Shown here piece after piece: positions 25,545-35,794 of a stretch of DNA of 64,000 bases. The notes below the pieces were generated by a model, which was not told the DNA's origin, did not search any database, and worked only from the letters and a program-made list of their open reading frames with translations. This DNA is from Microbacterium sp. LWO14-1.2 (GTDB lineage: Bacteria; Actinomycetota; Actinomycetes; Actinomycetales; Microbacteriaceae), in contig NZ_CP151633.1 of assembly GCF_038397715.1 (NCBI RefSeq), forward strand, positions 1,922,001 to 1,986,000, given 5' to 3'. Positions within the stretch are counted from its first letter, which is position 1; every line of letters begins with the position of its first letter. The translations under genes were made by a program, and so were the position numbers.

Positions 25545-26885
25545 ATGACGATCGGAGACGATGTGGTTGCGCCGTGGCAGGTGTCGCGTGACGGCCCAGA
25601 GGCCTCCCGACTCCTCGTCGAGCGCGCACACGAGGAACTGATCGCCGGCAACCTCGACGACGTGCGGCTGCAGCAGGTCCGTCCGCTCGTGCGCGAGTCG
25701 TGGGTGCGATCGTGGCGCGGACGCGTCGGCCCCGAAGGCATCCCCCCGATCGACCTCATGAGCGAGGAGCTCGACGAGTACCGCCGTGCGCACCCGCTCG
25801 CCTCGGCGATGGACATGATCCGCGCCCTCCTGCTGCCCGGCTCGGCCGAGGATTCGGGTGTCGTCGTCGCCGTCGGCGACCAGGCGGGCCGCCTGCTGTG
25901 GATCGAGGGCGACCGCCAGCTGCAGTCGCTGACCGACGGCATGGGATTCGTCGCCGGTGCGAACTGGGCGGAGGATGCGGTGGGCACCAGCGCGCCGGGC
26001 ACCGCACTCACGCTCGGCCAGTCCGTGCAGATCCGCGGTGCCGAGCACTACAACCGGCTCGTGCATCCCTGGTCGTGCTCGGCCGCCCCGGTGCGGGACC
26101 CCGAGACGCAGCGCGTGCTCGGCGTCATCGACGTCACCGGCGGGGAGGAGGTCGTGTCGACGCAGGCCAGACTGCTCGTCGATGCGACCGCGCGCGCCGT
26201 GGAGTCGGAGCTGCTCGTCGCCCGGCTCCGGCAACGGGCCGAGACGCAGCGCCCGGCATCCGTCTCCACGAGGGCCAGACCGACGACCCGTGCCACCCTG
26301 CACGTGCTCGGACGCGATCGGGCGCGGCTGGAGACCGAGACCGAGCACGAGGAGTCCGTCATCGAGCTGAGCGCCCGGCACGCTGCGATCCTGCTCATGC
26401 TCGCCACGCACCGCCAGGGCCTGTCGGCCGAGCGCCTCAGCGAGCTCGTCTACGGCGCAGACGCCTCGCCCGACACGCTGCGGCCCGAGATGGTGCGACT
26501 GAGGAAGGTGCTCGAGAAGCACGCTCCGAGCCTCGTGCCCGAGTCGCGTCCGTACCGTCTGCCCGTGCCGCTGGAGACGGACGCCCACGACGTGCTGTCG
26601 CTGCTCGACCGAGGAGCGCACCGCGTCGCGCTGACCGCCTACCGCGGCCCGGTACTGCCCGAGTCGACGTCGCCGGGCGTCGAGGACTTCCGCGACTCGG
26701 TGCGTGCTGCGCTGCGCGAGGCGATGCTGTCGGAGGCGAGCCTCGACGTGCTGCTCGCCTACGCCGAGATCCCCGAAGGACAGGCGGATGCCGAGGCGCT
26801 GCGCCTCGCACTCGAGATGCTGCCGGCGCGCTCGCCGAAACGCGCGGGCCTCGTCACCCGGATCGAGCGGCTCGAAGCGCGCTGA
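25545..26885 (+). CDS. GAF-domain transcriptional regulator (AcoR-like sensor)
   Basis: 446 residues. The N-terminal region ([16 protein letters not shown]) and following GAF domain (about 95-215; [54 protein letters not shown], quoted in part) match the sensor half of AcoR-type activators. There is no sigma-54 AAA+ domain; a winged-helix segment near 290-345 ([20 protein letters not shown]) is followed by a helical tail, the usual actinobacterial version. It sits directly upstream of an aldehyde dehydrogenase operon with phased repeats in the spacer, and likely activates it in response to an aldehyde or alcohol. Confidence 0.82.
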   Translation: MTIGDDVVAPWQVSRDGPEASRLLVERAHEELIAGNLDDVRLQQVRPLVRESWVRSWRGRVGPEGIPPIDLMSEELDEYRRAHPLASAMDMIRALLLPGSAEDSGVVVAVGDQAGRLLWIEGDRQLQSLTDGMGFVAGANWAEDAVGTSAPGTALTLGQSVQIRGAEHYNRLVHPWSCSAAPVRDPETQRVLGVIDVTGGEEVVSTQARLLVDATARAVESELLVARLRQRAETQRPASVSTRARPTTRATLHVLGRDRARLETETEHEESVIELSARHAAILLMLATHRQGLSAERLSELVYGADASPDTLRPEMVRLRKVLEKHAPSLVPESRPYRLPVPLETDAHDVLSLLDRGAHRVALTAYRGPVLPESTSPGVEDFRDSVRAALREAMLSEASLDVLLAYAEIPEGQADAEALRLALEMLPARSPKRAGLVTRIERLEAR

Positions 26886-26900
26886 CGGTTCGCCGGGCAC

Positions 26901-26942
26901 GCAACCTCCTGCAACGTTGCGCACCGGGGTGCAACGTCACGC
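26901..26942. promoter_or_regulatory. helically phased GCAAC repeats upstream of the aldehyde dehydrogenase gene
   Basis: GCAAC begins at 26901, 26911 and 26931, that is, at offsets of one and two further helical turns, and the middle copy belongs to the 10-bp palindrome GCAACGTTGC (26911-26920). TGCAACGT occurs at 26910 and 26930. The array lies 60-100 bp before the dehydrogenase start and is the best candidate operator for the upstream GAF regulator. Confidence 0.6.
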
Positions 26943-27001
26943 GACCTACCTTCGGAGGATCAGCCGCCGCACCGAAGCGCGGCCCGTCGAAGGAGTCACC
27001 G

Positions 27002-28560
<1,559 letters not shown>

Positions 28561-28561
<1 letters not shown>

Positions 28562-28995
28562 TGGCCGATCTCGACAGCCACCGGCGGGTCGCGGTGACGG
28601 ATGCCGCGGCATCCCTCATCCGCGACCTCTCGGCGCAGCACGGTCCGCTGATGTTCCACCAGTCGGGCGGATGCTGCGACGGGTCGTCGCCCATGTGCTA
28701 CCCCGTCGGGATGTTCCTCACCGGGCCGAGCGACGTGCTGCTGGGGGCGCTCGACGTGGGTCTCGACGCTCCGGTCGAGGTGTTCATGTCGGAGTCGCAG
28801 TTCGAGTACTGGAAGTACACGCACCTCACCATCGACGTCGTGCCGGGCCGGGGTGCCGGGTTCAGCGTGGAGGGACCGACGGGGATGCGGTTCCTCATCC
28901 GCTCGCGGATGCTGGACGACGCGGAACTGGTGTACTTCGGCCTCGCGAACGAGACTCGTAAACGTGCGGAAACCGCAGGAAATACTCCGGTTTGA
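28561..28995 (+). CDS. DUF779 protein, aldehyde dehydrogenase partner
   Basis: 144-residue protein of the DUF779 family, nearly always encoded beside acetaldehyde-type dehydrogenases; its role is not established. It has a conserved cysteine cluster (GGCCDGSSPMC; Cys 38, 39, 46) that could bind metal or be redox active, and a core FEYWKYTHLTIDVVPGRG. ATG 28561 overlaps the dehydrogenase stop by one base, so the two are translationally coupled. A perfect 16-bp palindrome GGATGCCGCGGCATCC lies within the gene at 28599-28614. Confidence 0.88.
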
Positions 28996-29003
28996 CCAGG
29001 AGA

Positions 29004-29138
29004 TCGAACCGGTTCGACTCGACGGCGGTGCAGATCGAGCGTCGCAATTCCCTGCAACGTCCCCCGGGATACCATCGACGTACACGCGTTGATACGTCAG
29101 TCCCCAGCTGACCACGCGTCCGGACGGTTCGACCGTCC
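29004..29138. other. palindromes after the aldehyde dehydrogenase operon
   Basis: TCGAACCGGTTCGA (29004-29017) is a perfect 14-bp palindrome 8 bp past the DUF779 stop. GGACGGT-TCG-ACCGTCC (29122-29138) is a compact hairpin that could end the operon. I saw no gene between 28996 and 29232. Confidence 0.5.
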
Positions 29139-29181
29139 TGCGGAGGGAGAGTCAGATCTTCTTCTGATCCCGAGGGGGGAT

Positions 29182-29216
29182 GGGGTGGGCCGCTGATCCC
29201 CAACAGCACCCACCCC
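29182..29216 (-). terminator. possible terminator of the zinc-ribbon gene
   Basis: GGGGTGGG (29182-29189) pairs with CCCACCCC (29209-29216) around a 19-nt loop, just after the minus-strand gene ending at 29233. Confidence 0.4.
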
Positions 29217-29232
29217 CACACACTCCGCCGCG

Positions 29233-30063
29233 TCACCGCAGGTAGGCGTCGACCAGGAGGTCGCCGCGGATGCCGCGGAACGCGTCGAGCAGGCGGGTGA
29301 TGCCGCGCACGCCGACCGAGGTCATCTGCAGGTCGAACGGGCCGATCGGCGCGAGCGGCCCCGTGCGGATGCGCACGACCTCCCAGCCGGCTCCGCGCAG
29401 CGCGCGGTCCTTGCGCTGATCGGCATCCTGTCGCTTGCCGACGTGCTCGAGACCGTGGCGTCCGACCGTGTCGTACTCGACGGCGATGCGCAGTTCGGGG
29501 ATCACGATGTCCGGCCACACCTCGGTGTGCCGGAAGAAGGGCCGCGACACCTTGACCGCGTTGACCCCGCTGTCGAAGAGCAGGCGCTCGGTGAGCCCCG
29601 CCCGCAGCGCAGCCTCGGCCGCGGATGCCGACTGAGGCGCGCATGTGCTGAGGAACGCCGTGCCGGAGGGGAGGTCGGGCGTCTTCGTGCACAGCGCGGG
29701 CGAGGGCCGGCGGGGTGCCCGGGGGATCGCGCGGGCCTCGCCCAGGACGACGGGTTGCGGTCGTGCGAGGGTCGAGCACTCCGGACACCAGGCCGAACGG
29801 CGGCGGACGCGCCCTGGTCGCTCGCGCTGCTCGGTCGGGGTCGCGGCGAAGCGGTGCCCGACGGCGCACTCCCAGCACAGCAGCACATCGGCGGCGAGGG
29901 GGATCTGCGACAGGGTCACACCGTGATTCAGCTCCGGGTGGTACTGGCGGATCAGCTCCGGGTAGGCGGCCCAGGCTGTGCGGAACGTGCCGACCTCGTA
30001 GGGCACGGCGCTGCCGCGCGAGAACTGCCTCCTCGCCCACCACTGCTGCACCGGCTCCGCCAC
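29233..30063 (-). CDS. zinc-ribbon protein with Vsr/DUF559-like nuclease fold
   Basis: 276 residues, not a named family. The N-terminal part has two metal-binding knuckles, CWEC (63, 66) with HRF just after, and CPEC (93, 96), in the treble-clef style of short zinc-ribbon repeats. The C-terminal part (WPDIVIPELRIAVEYDTVGRHG, in two pieces, then DADQRKDRALRGAGWEVVRIRTG) follows the Vsr/DUF559 restriction-endonuclease pattern: an acidic Asp in PDIVI, an EYD motif and a late Lys/Arg strand. A DNA-acting enzyme is plausible. No methyltransferase or other defence gene is adjacent. Starts near 30063. Confidence 0.7.
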   Translation of the reverse strand: MAEPVQQWWARRQFSRGSAVPYEVGTFRTAWAAYPELIRQYHPELNHGVTLSQIPLAADVLLCWECAVGHRFAATPTEQRERPGRVRRRSAWCPECSTLARPQPVVLGEARAIPRAPRRPSPALCTKTPDLPSGTAFLSTCAPQSASAAEAALRAGLTERLLFDSGVNAVKVSRPFFRHTEVWPDIVIPELRIAVEYDTVGRHGLEHVGKRQDADQRKDRALRGAGWEVVRIRTGPLAPIGPFDLQMTSVGVRGITRLLDAFRGIRGDLLVDAYLR

Positions 30064-30121
30064 ATCGCGACAGTAACCGGACGCACCGACACCGGCCGTG
30101 GTCCGGTGCGAGACGGGGGAG

Positions 30122-31249
30122 TCAGAATGCGTTCCGCAGGTACCAGAACGCGATGAAGCCGAGGATGACCACCACCGGCAGCCAGCGGAAGCCGCGCTTG
30201 AGGCGCCGTCCTTCGGCGGCCACCCCGGGCGGCGGCGCGAGCAGACCGGCAGGCGGCGCGAACGGCAGCTGGGCGCTGGCCGTCTGCGGGTCCACGGCCG
30301 GAACCACGGATGCCGGAGCGCTCGCCGCCTCCTCTCGCAACCGGTCGTCGCGCCACCGCGCCCACTGGTCGAACTTGGTGATGAGCGCGCCGACCGCGCC
30401 GAACAGCCACGACCAGGTCGCGGGGTCGAGCGTCGATGCGCGTCGCTGCGTGTAGAGGAACAGCCAGTCGTCGACGATCTCCACGTCGAGTTCGGCGGCG
30501 TTGTCGATGAAGCGCGCCATGATGTCGGGCGTGAAGAGGTACAGCGCGTCGCGCTCGTAGCCGGCAGGGCAGTAAAGCGTGAAGTACTTGTCGAAGTCCC
30601 CTTCGAGCGACAGCCGCTGCTCGCGCTGGAACGAGGCGGGCAGATTGGAGCCGAACGCGTTGTTGCCCTTCGCGTCGAGCACGATGTTCGGCAGAGGCAC
30701 GTCGAGCTTCACCGCGACGTACCCCCAGCGGTAGGTGGTCGAGTTCTTCCCCGACTGCACCGTGTACTGGTAATTGCCGAATTCGACGAACCGCGGGTTC
30801 GTGCCCCGCACGAGGTTTGTCGAGACACGTGAGCGGCCGAGGCTGAAGATCATGCCGGGCAGCGGAGGGTCGGCGATCCGCGCCTCGTAGGTCATGCCGT
30901 TGGCCCGGGCGAACCTGTCGAGCCGGTACCGCGTGACCCGTGCTCGCCGCCAGCCGACGAGCGCTCCGATGCCGATCGCGACGCCCACGCCGCCGAAGAG
31001 CAGCAGCCCGATCCCGGCGAACCCGAAGTCGCGCGGACTGGTGGCGAGGCCGATGAGCACGGAGGCCGCGATCGGGACGGAGACGAGCACCACGATCACG
31101 ACGACCACGAGACCGATCACGGTCGAGACCGACATGCCCAGCGAACCGCGGGCGCGGAGCTCCGCCGCGAAGGAGCTGACCGCTCGGGGGTCGACGGGAT
31201 CGGTCAGAGGTCGGCTGTCGAAGCTCGTGGCGGGCTGCGGGTGGCTCAT
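30122..31249 (-). CDS. membrane protein of unknown function (actinobacterial family)
   Basis: 375 residues. Two N-terminal helices (SVSTVIGLVVVVIVVLVSVP and FAGIGLLLFGGVGVAIGIGA) precede a soluble domain with many aromatic and acidic residues: RFVEFGNYQYTVQSGK, YRWGYVAVKLDVPLPNIVLD, LSLEGDFDKYFTLYCP, YERDALYLFTPDIMARFID. A last helix (LPVVVILGFIAFWYL) ends the chain. I recall this type as widespread in Actinobacteria without a function. Its ATG overlaps the stop of the upstream gene by 4 bp. Confidence 0.72.
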   Translation of the reverse strand: MSHPQPATSFDSRPLTDPVDPRAVSSFAAELRARGSLGMSVSTVIGLVVVVIVVLVSVPIAASVLIGLATSPRDFGFAGIGLLLFGGVGVAIGIGALVGWRRARVTRYRLDRFARANGMTYEARIADPPLPGMIFSLGRSRVSTNLVRGTNPRFVEFGNYQYTVQSGKNSTTYRWGYVAVKLDVPLPNIVLDAKGNNAFGSNLPASFQREQRLSLEGDFDKYFTLYCPAGYERDALYLFTPDIMARFIDNAAELDVEIVDDWLFLYTQRRASTLDPATWSWLFGAVGALITKFDQWARWRDDRLREEAASAPASVVPAVDPQTASAQLPFAPPAGLLAPPPGVAAEGRRLKRGFRWLPVVVILGFIAFWYLRNAF

Positions 31250-32217
31250 CGGTTCACCTCGTCGCTGTCCCCGTGCAGCTCGGCGCCCTCGCTGATCGCG
31301 AAGGCCTCCAGCGCGGCGTCGGCGCACAGGGCGGCGACGAGCTCGGCCGACCCGGCGACGACCGTGGAGTCGTAGTCGATCTCGCTGACCAGCACCCACG
31401 CCCGATCCTCGGGCCAGAGGATGCTGGGGCTCTGCGCGCTCGGGGGGAATCCGTGCTGCTCGCCGGGGAGGTCGCGCCATGGCGCACGCAGCACCCAGTC
31501 GGCATCGGCGAACTCGGCGACGCCGGCCGAGAACAGCACGTAGGCGCGGTCCCGCGTGTGGAAGCGCGGTCCCTCGGAGATCTCCTTCGACAGGATGCCC
31601 TCCTGCCACGTCTTCCTGCGGAAGACGTTGTTGAACGGGTCGTGCACGCTGCGGTCGAGCATCGCCCGGTGGTTCGGATCGTCGACGGGCGTCAGGAACG
31701 CGCGCGACGGGGTGTGCCCGAAGTGGCCGAGCAGACCGCCGAAACCCTCCCACAGTGCGGACACTCCGTCGTCGGGCGTGCCCGTGGCCGCACGCAGGTG
31801 CGTCGCGATCGCGGCGACGGTCTCCGGCGCGAGGGCGCCCTCGGCCGGGGCGCTGAACTCCCGACCGTCCGGGGCGACGCGGGTCTGCCAGTCTTCGTCC
31901 ATCGGCGTGCGCACCACGCGCTGCCACTGGGCGAGAGGATGCAGCACGGTGCCGAAAGCCCGGGCGGTCTCGGCCCAGGTCGTGGGCTCGTCGACGAAGA
32001 GCTCCATCAGTCGCTGCTGCTCGGCTCCCGGCATCCGCTCCCAGTCGTCGAACGTCGGAACGGGCCGATCGGGGAGTGAGCGCACGATCGCCGGATGCAG
32101 GATGCGCGCGTAGGCCGGGTATCCGTGGGGGACGACCGAGTGCATCGACGAGTTCCACGGGTCGTCGAGCCTGTCGCGCAGCCATGATCCGGCCGAGGGG
32201 TCGGGCATCCAGTGCAT
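31246..32217 (-). CDS. hypothetical soluble protein coupled to a membrane protein
   Basis: 323 residues, no signal peptide or membrane segment. Rich in Trp, Pro and acidic residues (DDWERMPGAEQQRLMELFVDEP, LHPLAQWQRVVRTP, FNNVFRRKTWQEG, quoted in pieces). No domain recognised. It is translated just before the membrane protein at 30122-31249 with a 4-bp overlap, which suggests they work together. The start at 32217 (MHWMPDPSAG) is chosen; an 11-residue upstream extension is possible. Divergent from another membrane protein gene. Confidence 0.65.
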   Translation of the reverse strand: MHWMPDPSAGSWLRDRLDDPWNSSMHSVVPHGYPAYARILHPAIVRSLPDRPVPTFDDWERMPGAEQQRLMELFVDEPTTWAETARAFGTVLHPLAQWQRVVRTPMDEDWQTRVAPDGREFSAPAEGALAPETVAAIATHLRAATGTPDDGVSALWEGFGGLLGHFGHTPSRAFLTPVDDPNHRAMLDRSVHDPFNNVFRRKTWQEGILSKEISEGPRFHTRDRAYVLFSAGVAEFADADWVLRAPWRDLPGEQHGFPPSAQSPSILWPEDRAWVLVSEIDYDSTVVAGSAELVAALCADAALEAFAISEGAELHGDSDEVNR

Positions 32218-32302
32218 GCGACCCACGCTACCCGGGGGAGTGCGCGGCACGACGGTTCGCCGCTACTGTGCGAGAGGAAGTCCAGAGCGGGGAGGGCCGG
32301 GG

Positions 32303-33316
32303 ATGGTCGACGGGGTCGCTGTGGTGCCGGGCGAACGGGTGTTCCGTCGTCATCCGGCACGGGCCGTGATGAGCGCGGTCGTGACGACGGCGGTGCTGTC
32401 GACGTTGACCCTCTTCGTGCTGCCGCAGTTCCTGCCGCGCCGCATGGACATCCCGACGCGCGGGATCATCGTGCTCGTCGTGGCGCTCGCCCTGACCGCG
32501 GCGGTGTGGCTCGGTATCTTCTGGTTCCGCAACGTCCGCGTCGTCGTCCGCCCCACGACGGTCGAGGTCGGACGCGGCGGAGACCGCGAGGTCTTCGACC
32601 GCGCCACGACCGTGTTCCGCTCGAAGATCACGGAGCACCGCACGAACGGCATCCGCAGCGGGGTCACCCGCGCTCTCATCGTCTACAGCAACGGGCGCGA
32701 GATCGTCGTGGAGCTGCCGGGCTTCACACGCACGACCTTCAACGAGCTCATGGCCGTGCTCAGCCCGGTCGACGAGCCGCCGGCGGTGGATCCCGTCGCG
32801 GCCGCTCGCGCGAGAGCGCACCTGCCGACGTCGTTCGCGGTGGACGCGTCGAAGGAGCGCGGGTTCGCGAACGGCCTGCTCGTCGGAGCGGTCGCAGCCC
32901 TGCTCGTGACCCTCGCCACGGTCGCCGTCGCCGTCACCCCGGGATTCCTCGACGGCGAGCTGTCGGCGCTCGTCCTCATCGCGCCGTTCGCGGGCGTCGC
33001 CGGCGTCGGACTGCTGATCGGCGCGGTGCAGCGGCGGAGGATGCTGCGCGGCATCCCGTCGCGCATCGGGGTCAGTCAGCAGGGTCTCCGCCTCGACGAC
33101 CTCGACGTCCCGTACGCGCAGCTGAGCCGCATCTGGCTCACCCCGACGGGCTACCCGGTGCGTCGCCTCGGCCTCGAGCGGCAGGGCGGCCGATCGACCA
33201 CCCATGTGCTCGGATCGTCGCGCGTGCAGATGGTCCCGGAGTACGAGACGTTCCTCGTCACGGTGCGCGCGCAGACAGCGCATCTGCCCGGTCTGCTGCG
33301 CCTCGACCTGGAATGA
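32303..33316 (+). CDS. membrane protein with PH-like segments, function unknown
   Basis: 337 residues with four hydrophobic helices in two pairs (about 20-65 and 190-240). The soluble parts between them (VRVVVRPTTVEVGRGG, ALIVYSNGREIVVELPG, RIGVSQQGLRLDDLDVPYAQ) are short beta-rich stretches like bacterial PH domains found in small membrane proteins. ATG 32303 follows GGGGAGGG. It is divergent from the coupled pair to its left, and the three may form one functional group. Confidence 0.65.
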   Translation: MVDGVAVVPGERVFRRHPARAVMSAVVTTAVLSTLTLFVLPQFLPRRMDIPTRGIIVLVVALALTAAVWLGIFWFRNVRVVVRPTTVEVGRGGDREVFDRATTVFRSKITEHRTNGIRSGVTRALIVYSNGREIVVELPGFTRTTFNELMAVLSPVDEPPAVDPVAAARARAHLPTSFAVDASKERGFANGLLVGAVAALLVTLATVAVAVTPGFLDGELSALVLIAPFAGVAGVGLLIGAVQRRRMLRGIPSRIGVSQQGLRLDDLDVPYAQLSRIWLTPTGYPVRRLGLERQGGRSTTHVLGSSRVQMVPEYETFLVTVRAQTAHLPGLLRLDLE

Positions 33317-33448
33317 CGGTCAGACGAAACGGATGCCGCGGCAGGCCCGCGGAGCGTTTCGTCTCGCCCCTGCTGCGCGTTCGCCGGGCGCGGCAGACGC
33401 CTGGATGCCGGGTGGGAGCGCCCCCACGGAGCGCCGCATAATCGGAGG

Positions 33449-33808
33449 GTGACCTCGCCTACGACGACTATCCCCTCCCTCGACGGCCGCCGCTTCCGCA
33501 TGGTGTCATCGACCACCTCCGCCGTTGACCCGGAGGCGCCGAGCGAGTTCGTCTACTGGGAGAAGGACGGCGCGATCTGGGGCGATTACTCGGGCGACAC
33601 CGTGACCTTCGGGCGCTTCGTCGGCACCCGCACCGGCGACACCATCTGGGTGTCGTTCGTGCACGTGCTCGTCGCCGACGGAACGGTCGTCACCGGCAAC
33701 GGCGAGAGCGACCTCGAACTGACGGATGCGGGGCTCATCCGGCTCGTCGAGCACTACGAGATGCACGGCCTGCCCCAGCTGAGCGTGTGCGAAGAGGTCG
33801 CTGCCTGA
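33449..33808 (+). CDS. small conserved protein, probable beta-barrel
   Basis: 119 residues starting at GTG 33449. The alternation of aromatic and charged residues (FVYWEKDGAIWGDYSGDTVTFGRFVG in pieces, then IWVSFVHVLVADG) suggests a small beta-barrel. No signal peptide and no family name that I can give. It ends about 20 bp before a 28-bp direct repeat array. Confidence 0.6.
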   Translation: MTSPTTTIPSLDGRRFRMVSSTTSAVDPEAPSEFVYWEKDGAIWGDYSGDTVTFGRFVGTRTGDTIWVSFVHVLVADGTVVTGNGESDLELTDAGLIRLVEHYEMHGLPQLSVCEEVAA

Positions 33809-33827
33809 ACGCTCGTTCAATCTAAGA

Positions 33828-33951
33828 CCCCTCGCGGGTCAATGAGCGAGCGAGCCCCCTCGCGGGTCAATGAGCGAGCGAGCCCCCTCGCGGGTCAATG
33901 AGCGAGCGAGCCCCCTCGCGGGTCGTTGAGCGAGCGAAGCGAGACGAAACG
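33828..33951. repeat. 28-bp direct repeat array, left arm
   Basis: Three near-identical units of CCCCCTCGCGGGTCAATGAG plus CGAGCGAG start at 33828 (one C shorter), 33855 and 33883. A fourth variant at 33911 continues as GGTCGTTGAGCGAGCGAAGC and GAGACGAAACG. The array is intergenic and has no variable spacers. Its inverted counterpart lies at 34938-35063, on the other side of one gene. Confidence 0.88.
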
Positions 33952-34049
33952 CACCGATCCCCGGAACGCCCTCGCGCGACACCGATATCCCAGCATCCAA
34001 TCCCTCTCGCCCTCGTCGGGACTCCCGCTCCCGACGAGGGACCGACAGG

Positions 34050-34904
34050 ATGGTCGCCATGAGCCTCGATCCCTCCGCCCGCGCTCCTCGCCGCATCCCC
34101 GGCGGCGCCGAACTCGACGTCCTGATGCGGCTCTACGGGTATCGGTTCACCCGCACCGGCGGAGTCGCCGGCGCGGAGGCCTCGCACGATCCTGCGGACA
34201 TCGAGGCCGCCGAGAGCCACGGATGGCCCGTGCGCGTGCCCGAGCACTTCACAGCGAACGAGGTCTTCACCAGGTCGATCGAGGCGGCCTCGCACCTCGA
34301 CGACGATGCCGTGCTCGGAGCCTTCATCGCCGGCCTGCACAGCGCTCCCCGCGGACGGCAGACCGTGATCTCCGTCGGCTGGTGCCGACACCTCGCCGAG
34401 GCAGCGGTCGCCGCCGACGGCCTGCCCGACTGCGGACTCGCGAGGGAGGAGGCACTCGAGATCGACGTGACCGAGCAGCTCCTGCGTCTGGCTCTCGGCT
34501 GGGCGTGGAACGAGCAGCCGCACCACTACCTCGCCGACCTCGACGCAGCGAGCGCGGAGGGACTGCCCGTGCCGACCGACGACGACCGCGAGCGACTGCG
34601 CTCCCTGCTCGACCTCATCGCCGGCCTCCCCGACGGTACCCGGCCCGGTGAACTGGAGAAGGCGGTCGCGCGCGCGAGGATCATCCCCCGCGCGGACAGG
34701 TATCAGCGCTACGGCATCCTTCTGGGGCTCGCCGAGTTCGGGGTGCTCCCCGGCAGTGTGACCCCGAGCTGGGACGGCTTCGTGTCGCGGCGCGAGGTCG
34801 CCGAGGCGTGTACCGGAGGACCGCGGTCAGACGTGCCCCCGCCGCTGTCGGGCTGGCGCGGAGGGATCGACGAGCGGAAGGCCGCGCGGCTGCGGAGTCT
34901 CTGA
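34050..34904 (+). CDS. unrecognised gene flanked by inverted repeat arrays
   Basis: 284-residue soluble protein, mostly helical and acidic, with blocks LMRLYGYRFTRTGG, TANEVFTRSIEAASHL, QTVISVGWCRHLAEAA, LALGWAWNEQPHHYLADLD and a C-terminal YGILLGLAEFGVLPGS. No domain recognised. ATG 34050 and ATG 34059 are both possible. The notable feature is context: inverted arrays of related 28-bp repeats lie 100 bp before the start and 34 bp after the stop, like the ends of a cassette. Confidence 0.6.
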   Translation: MVAMSLDPSARAPRRIPGGAELDVLMRLYGYRFTRTGGVAGAEASHDPADIEAAESHGWPVRVPEHFTANEVFTRSIEAASHLDDDAVLGAFIAGLHSAPRGRQTVISVGWCRHLAEAAVAADGLPDCGLAREEALEIDVTEQLLRLALGWAWNEQPHHYLADLDAASAEGLPVPTDDDRERLRSLLDLIAGLPDGTRPGELEKAVARARIIPRADRYQRYGILLGLAEFGVLPGSVTPSWDGFVSRREVAEACTGGPRSDVPPPLSGWRGGIDERKAARLRSL

Positions 34905-34937
34905 CCGTCGCCGCGCGGGAGCGTTGACGAGGGGACG

Positions 34938-35063
34938 GCGTTTCGTCTCGCTTCGCTCGCTCCACGACCCGCGGGGGAGAGCGTCTCGCTCACCGACCCG
35001 CGGGGAGAGCGTCTCGCTCAACGACCCGCGGGTGGTCTCGGTCGACGACCCCTGGGTCAGCGG
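34938..35063. repeat. 28-bp repeat array, right arm (inverted)
   Basis: GCGTTTCGTCTCGCTTCGCT leading into CGCTCCACGACCCGCGGG, then CGTCTCGCTCACCGACCCGC at 34982 and CGTCTCGCTCAACGACCCGC at 35010 (28-bp spacing), and a decayed copy near 35036. These are reverse complements of the left-arm units at 33828-33951, with several substitutions. Confidence 0.82.
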
Positions 35064-35644
35064 GGCGGGAGGGCGTCGCGACCGGGGGATGCCGGAGTCC
35101 AGCGCGTCATGCCGAGGGGCACCGCCATGTCGCGTTCGGGAAGGTCTGTCGGCAGCAGGTACGAGCGGCGCACGACCTCGTCGAGCACGACCACGCTCAC
35201 CACCGTGCGCACCTCGGGCAGCTGCGCGATGACTCCGGTCGAGAACTCGTGCACGCCGCTGACGTCGACCGCGCGGATGAGCAGCATCGCGTCGTGCTCG
35301 CCCGTCGTGATCGCGCACCACTCGACGTCGGGCATCTCGACGACGCGGTCGCGGAACGACGCCCACGCCTGCGGGTGCACCGTGACGAACACCAGTGCCC
35401 CGATGGACAGGCCGGCCTTGGCCTGATCGACCGTCGCGCTGAACCCGGTGATGACACCGTCCTGCATCAGCGACTCGACACGCGTGTAGGCGTTGGCGCG
35501 GGAGATCCCGACGCTCTCGGCGAGAGCGGCGATCGAGATACGACCGTTATCGCGCAGGGTGTCGAGGATTCTGTACGCGGTGTCGTCCAAAGGGGTGGCA
35601 CTTCGTCCAGAATGCTGCGAACCTTCGCTGTTCTTGCTGGACAT
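35057..35644 (-). CDS. Lrp/AsnC-family transcriptional regulator
   Basis: 195 residues. An N-terminal helix-turn-helix (LDDTAYRILDTLRDNGRISI, then ALAESVGISRANAYTRVESL) reads DNA; the C-terminal RAM ligand domain (ALVFVTVHPQAWASFRDRVV, VEWCAITTGEHDAMLLIRAV) binds an amino acid and forms octamers. It is divergent from a peptide-type ABC transporter operon, whose promoter region holds ACATATGT-like palindromes, so it likely controls that operon and itself. Confidence 0.9.
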   Translation of the reverse strand: MSSKNSEGSQHSGRSATPLDDTAYRILDTLRDNGRISIAALAESVGISRANAYTRVESLMQDGVITGFSATVDQAKAGLSIGALVFVTVHPQAWASFRDRVVEMPDVEWCAITTGEHDAMLLIRAVDVSGVHEFSTGVIAQLPEVRTVVSVVVLDEVVRRSYLLPTDLPERDMAVPLGMTRWTPASPGRDALPPR

Positions 35645-35794
35645 ATGTCTCCTCCCGTGCGAGGTGCTGGGACAGACCGTGAGTTCGGTTGCATCCTCGC
35701 TGGACACATCGTCCCATATGATGCGAATCTGATCACCGGTCGTCCACCCGGCATCGACCGAACCCGAATGTACTCCTCGCCTCTGGAGGCTCTC
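35645..35794. promoter_or_regulatory. divergent Lrp / ABC-operon control region
   Basis: 150 bp between divergent starts. ACATATGT (35641-35648) abuts the Lrp start codon and CCATATGATG (35715-35724) contains TATGAT (35717-35722), a -10-like box for the ABC operon. The two CATATG palindromes are about 74 bp (seven helical turns) apart, suiting a wrapping Lrp-type regulator. Confidence 0.45.

Noticed and set aside
23871..26924. 1017-codon open frame antisense to pcnA and the GAF regulator
   Set aside because: It covers two well-recognised plus-strand genes and has shadow-like Arg/His/Gly composition.
33828..33951. CRISPR-like appearance of the 28-bp array
   Set aside because: Units are directly adjacent with no spacers, and no cas genes are present.
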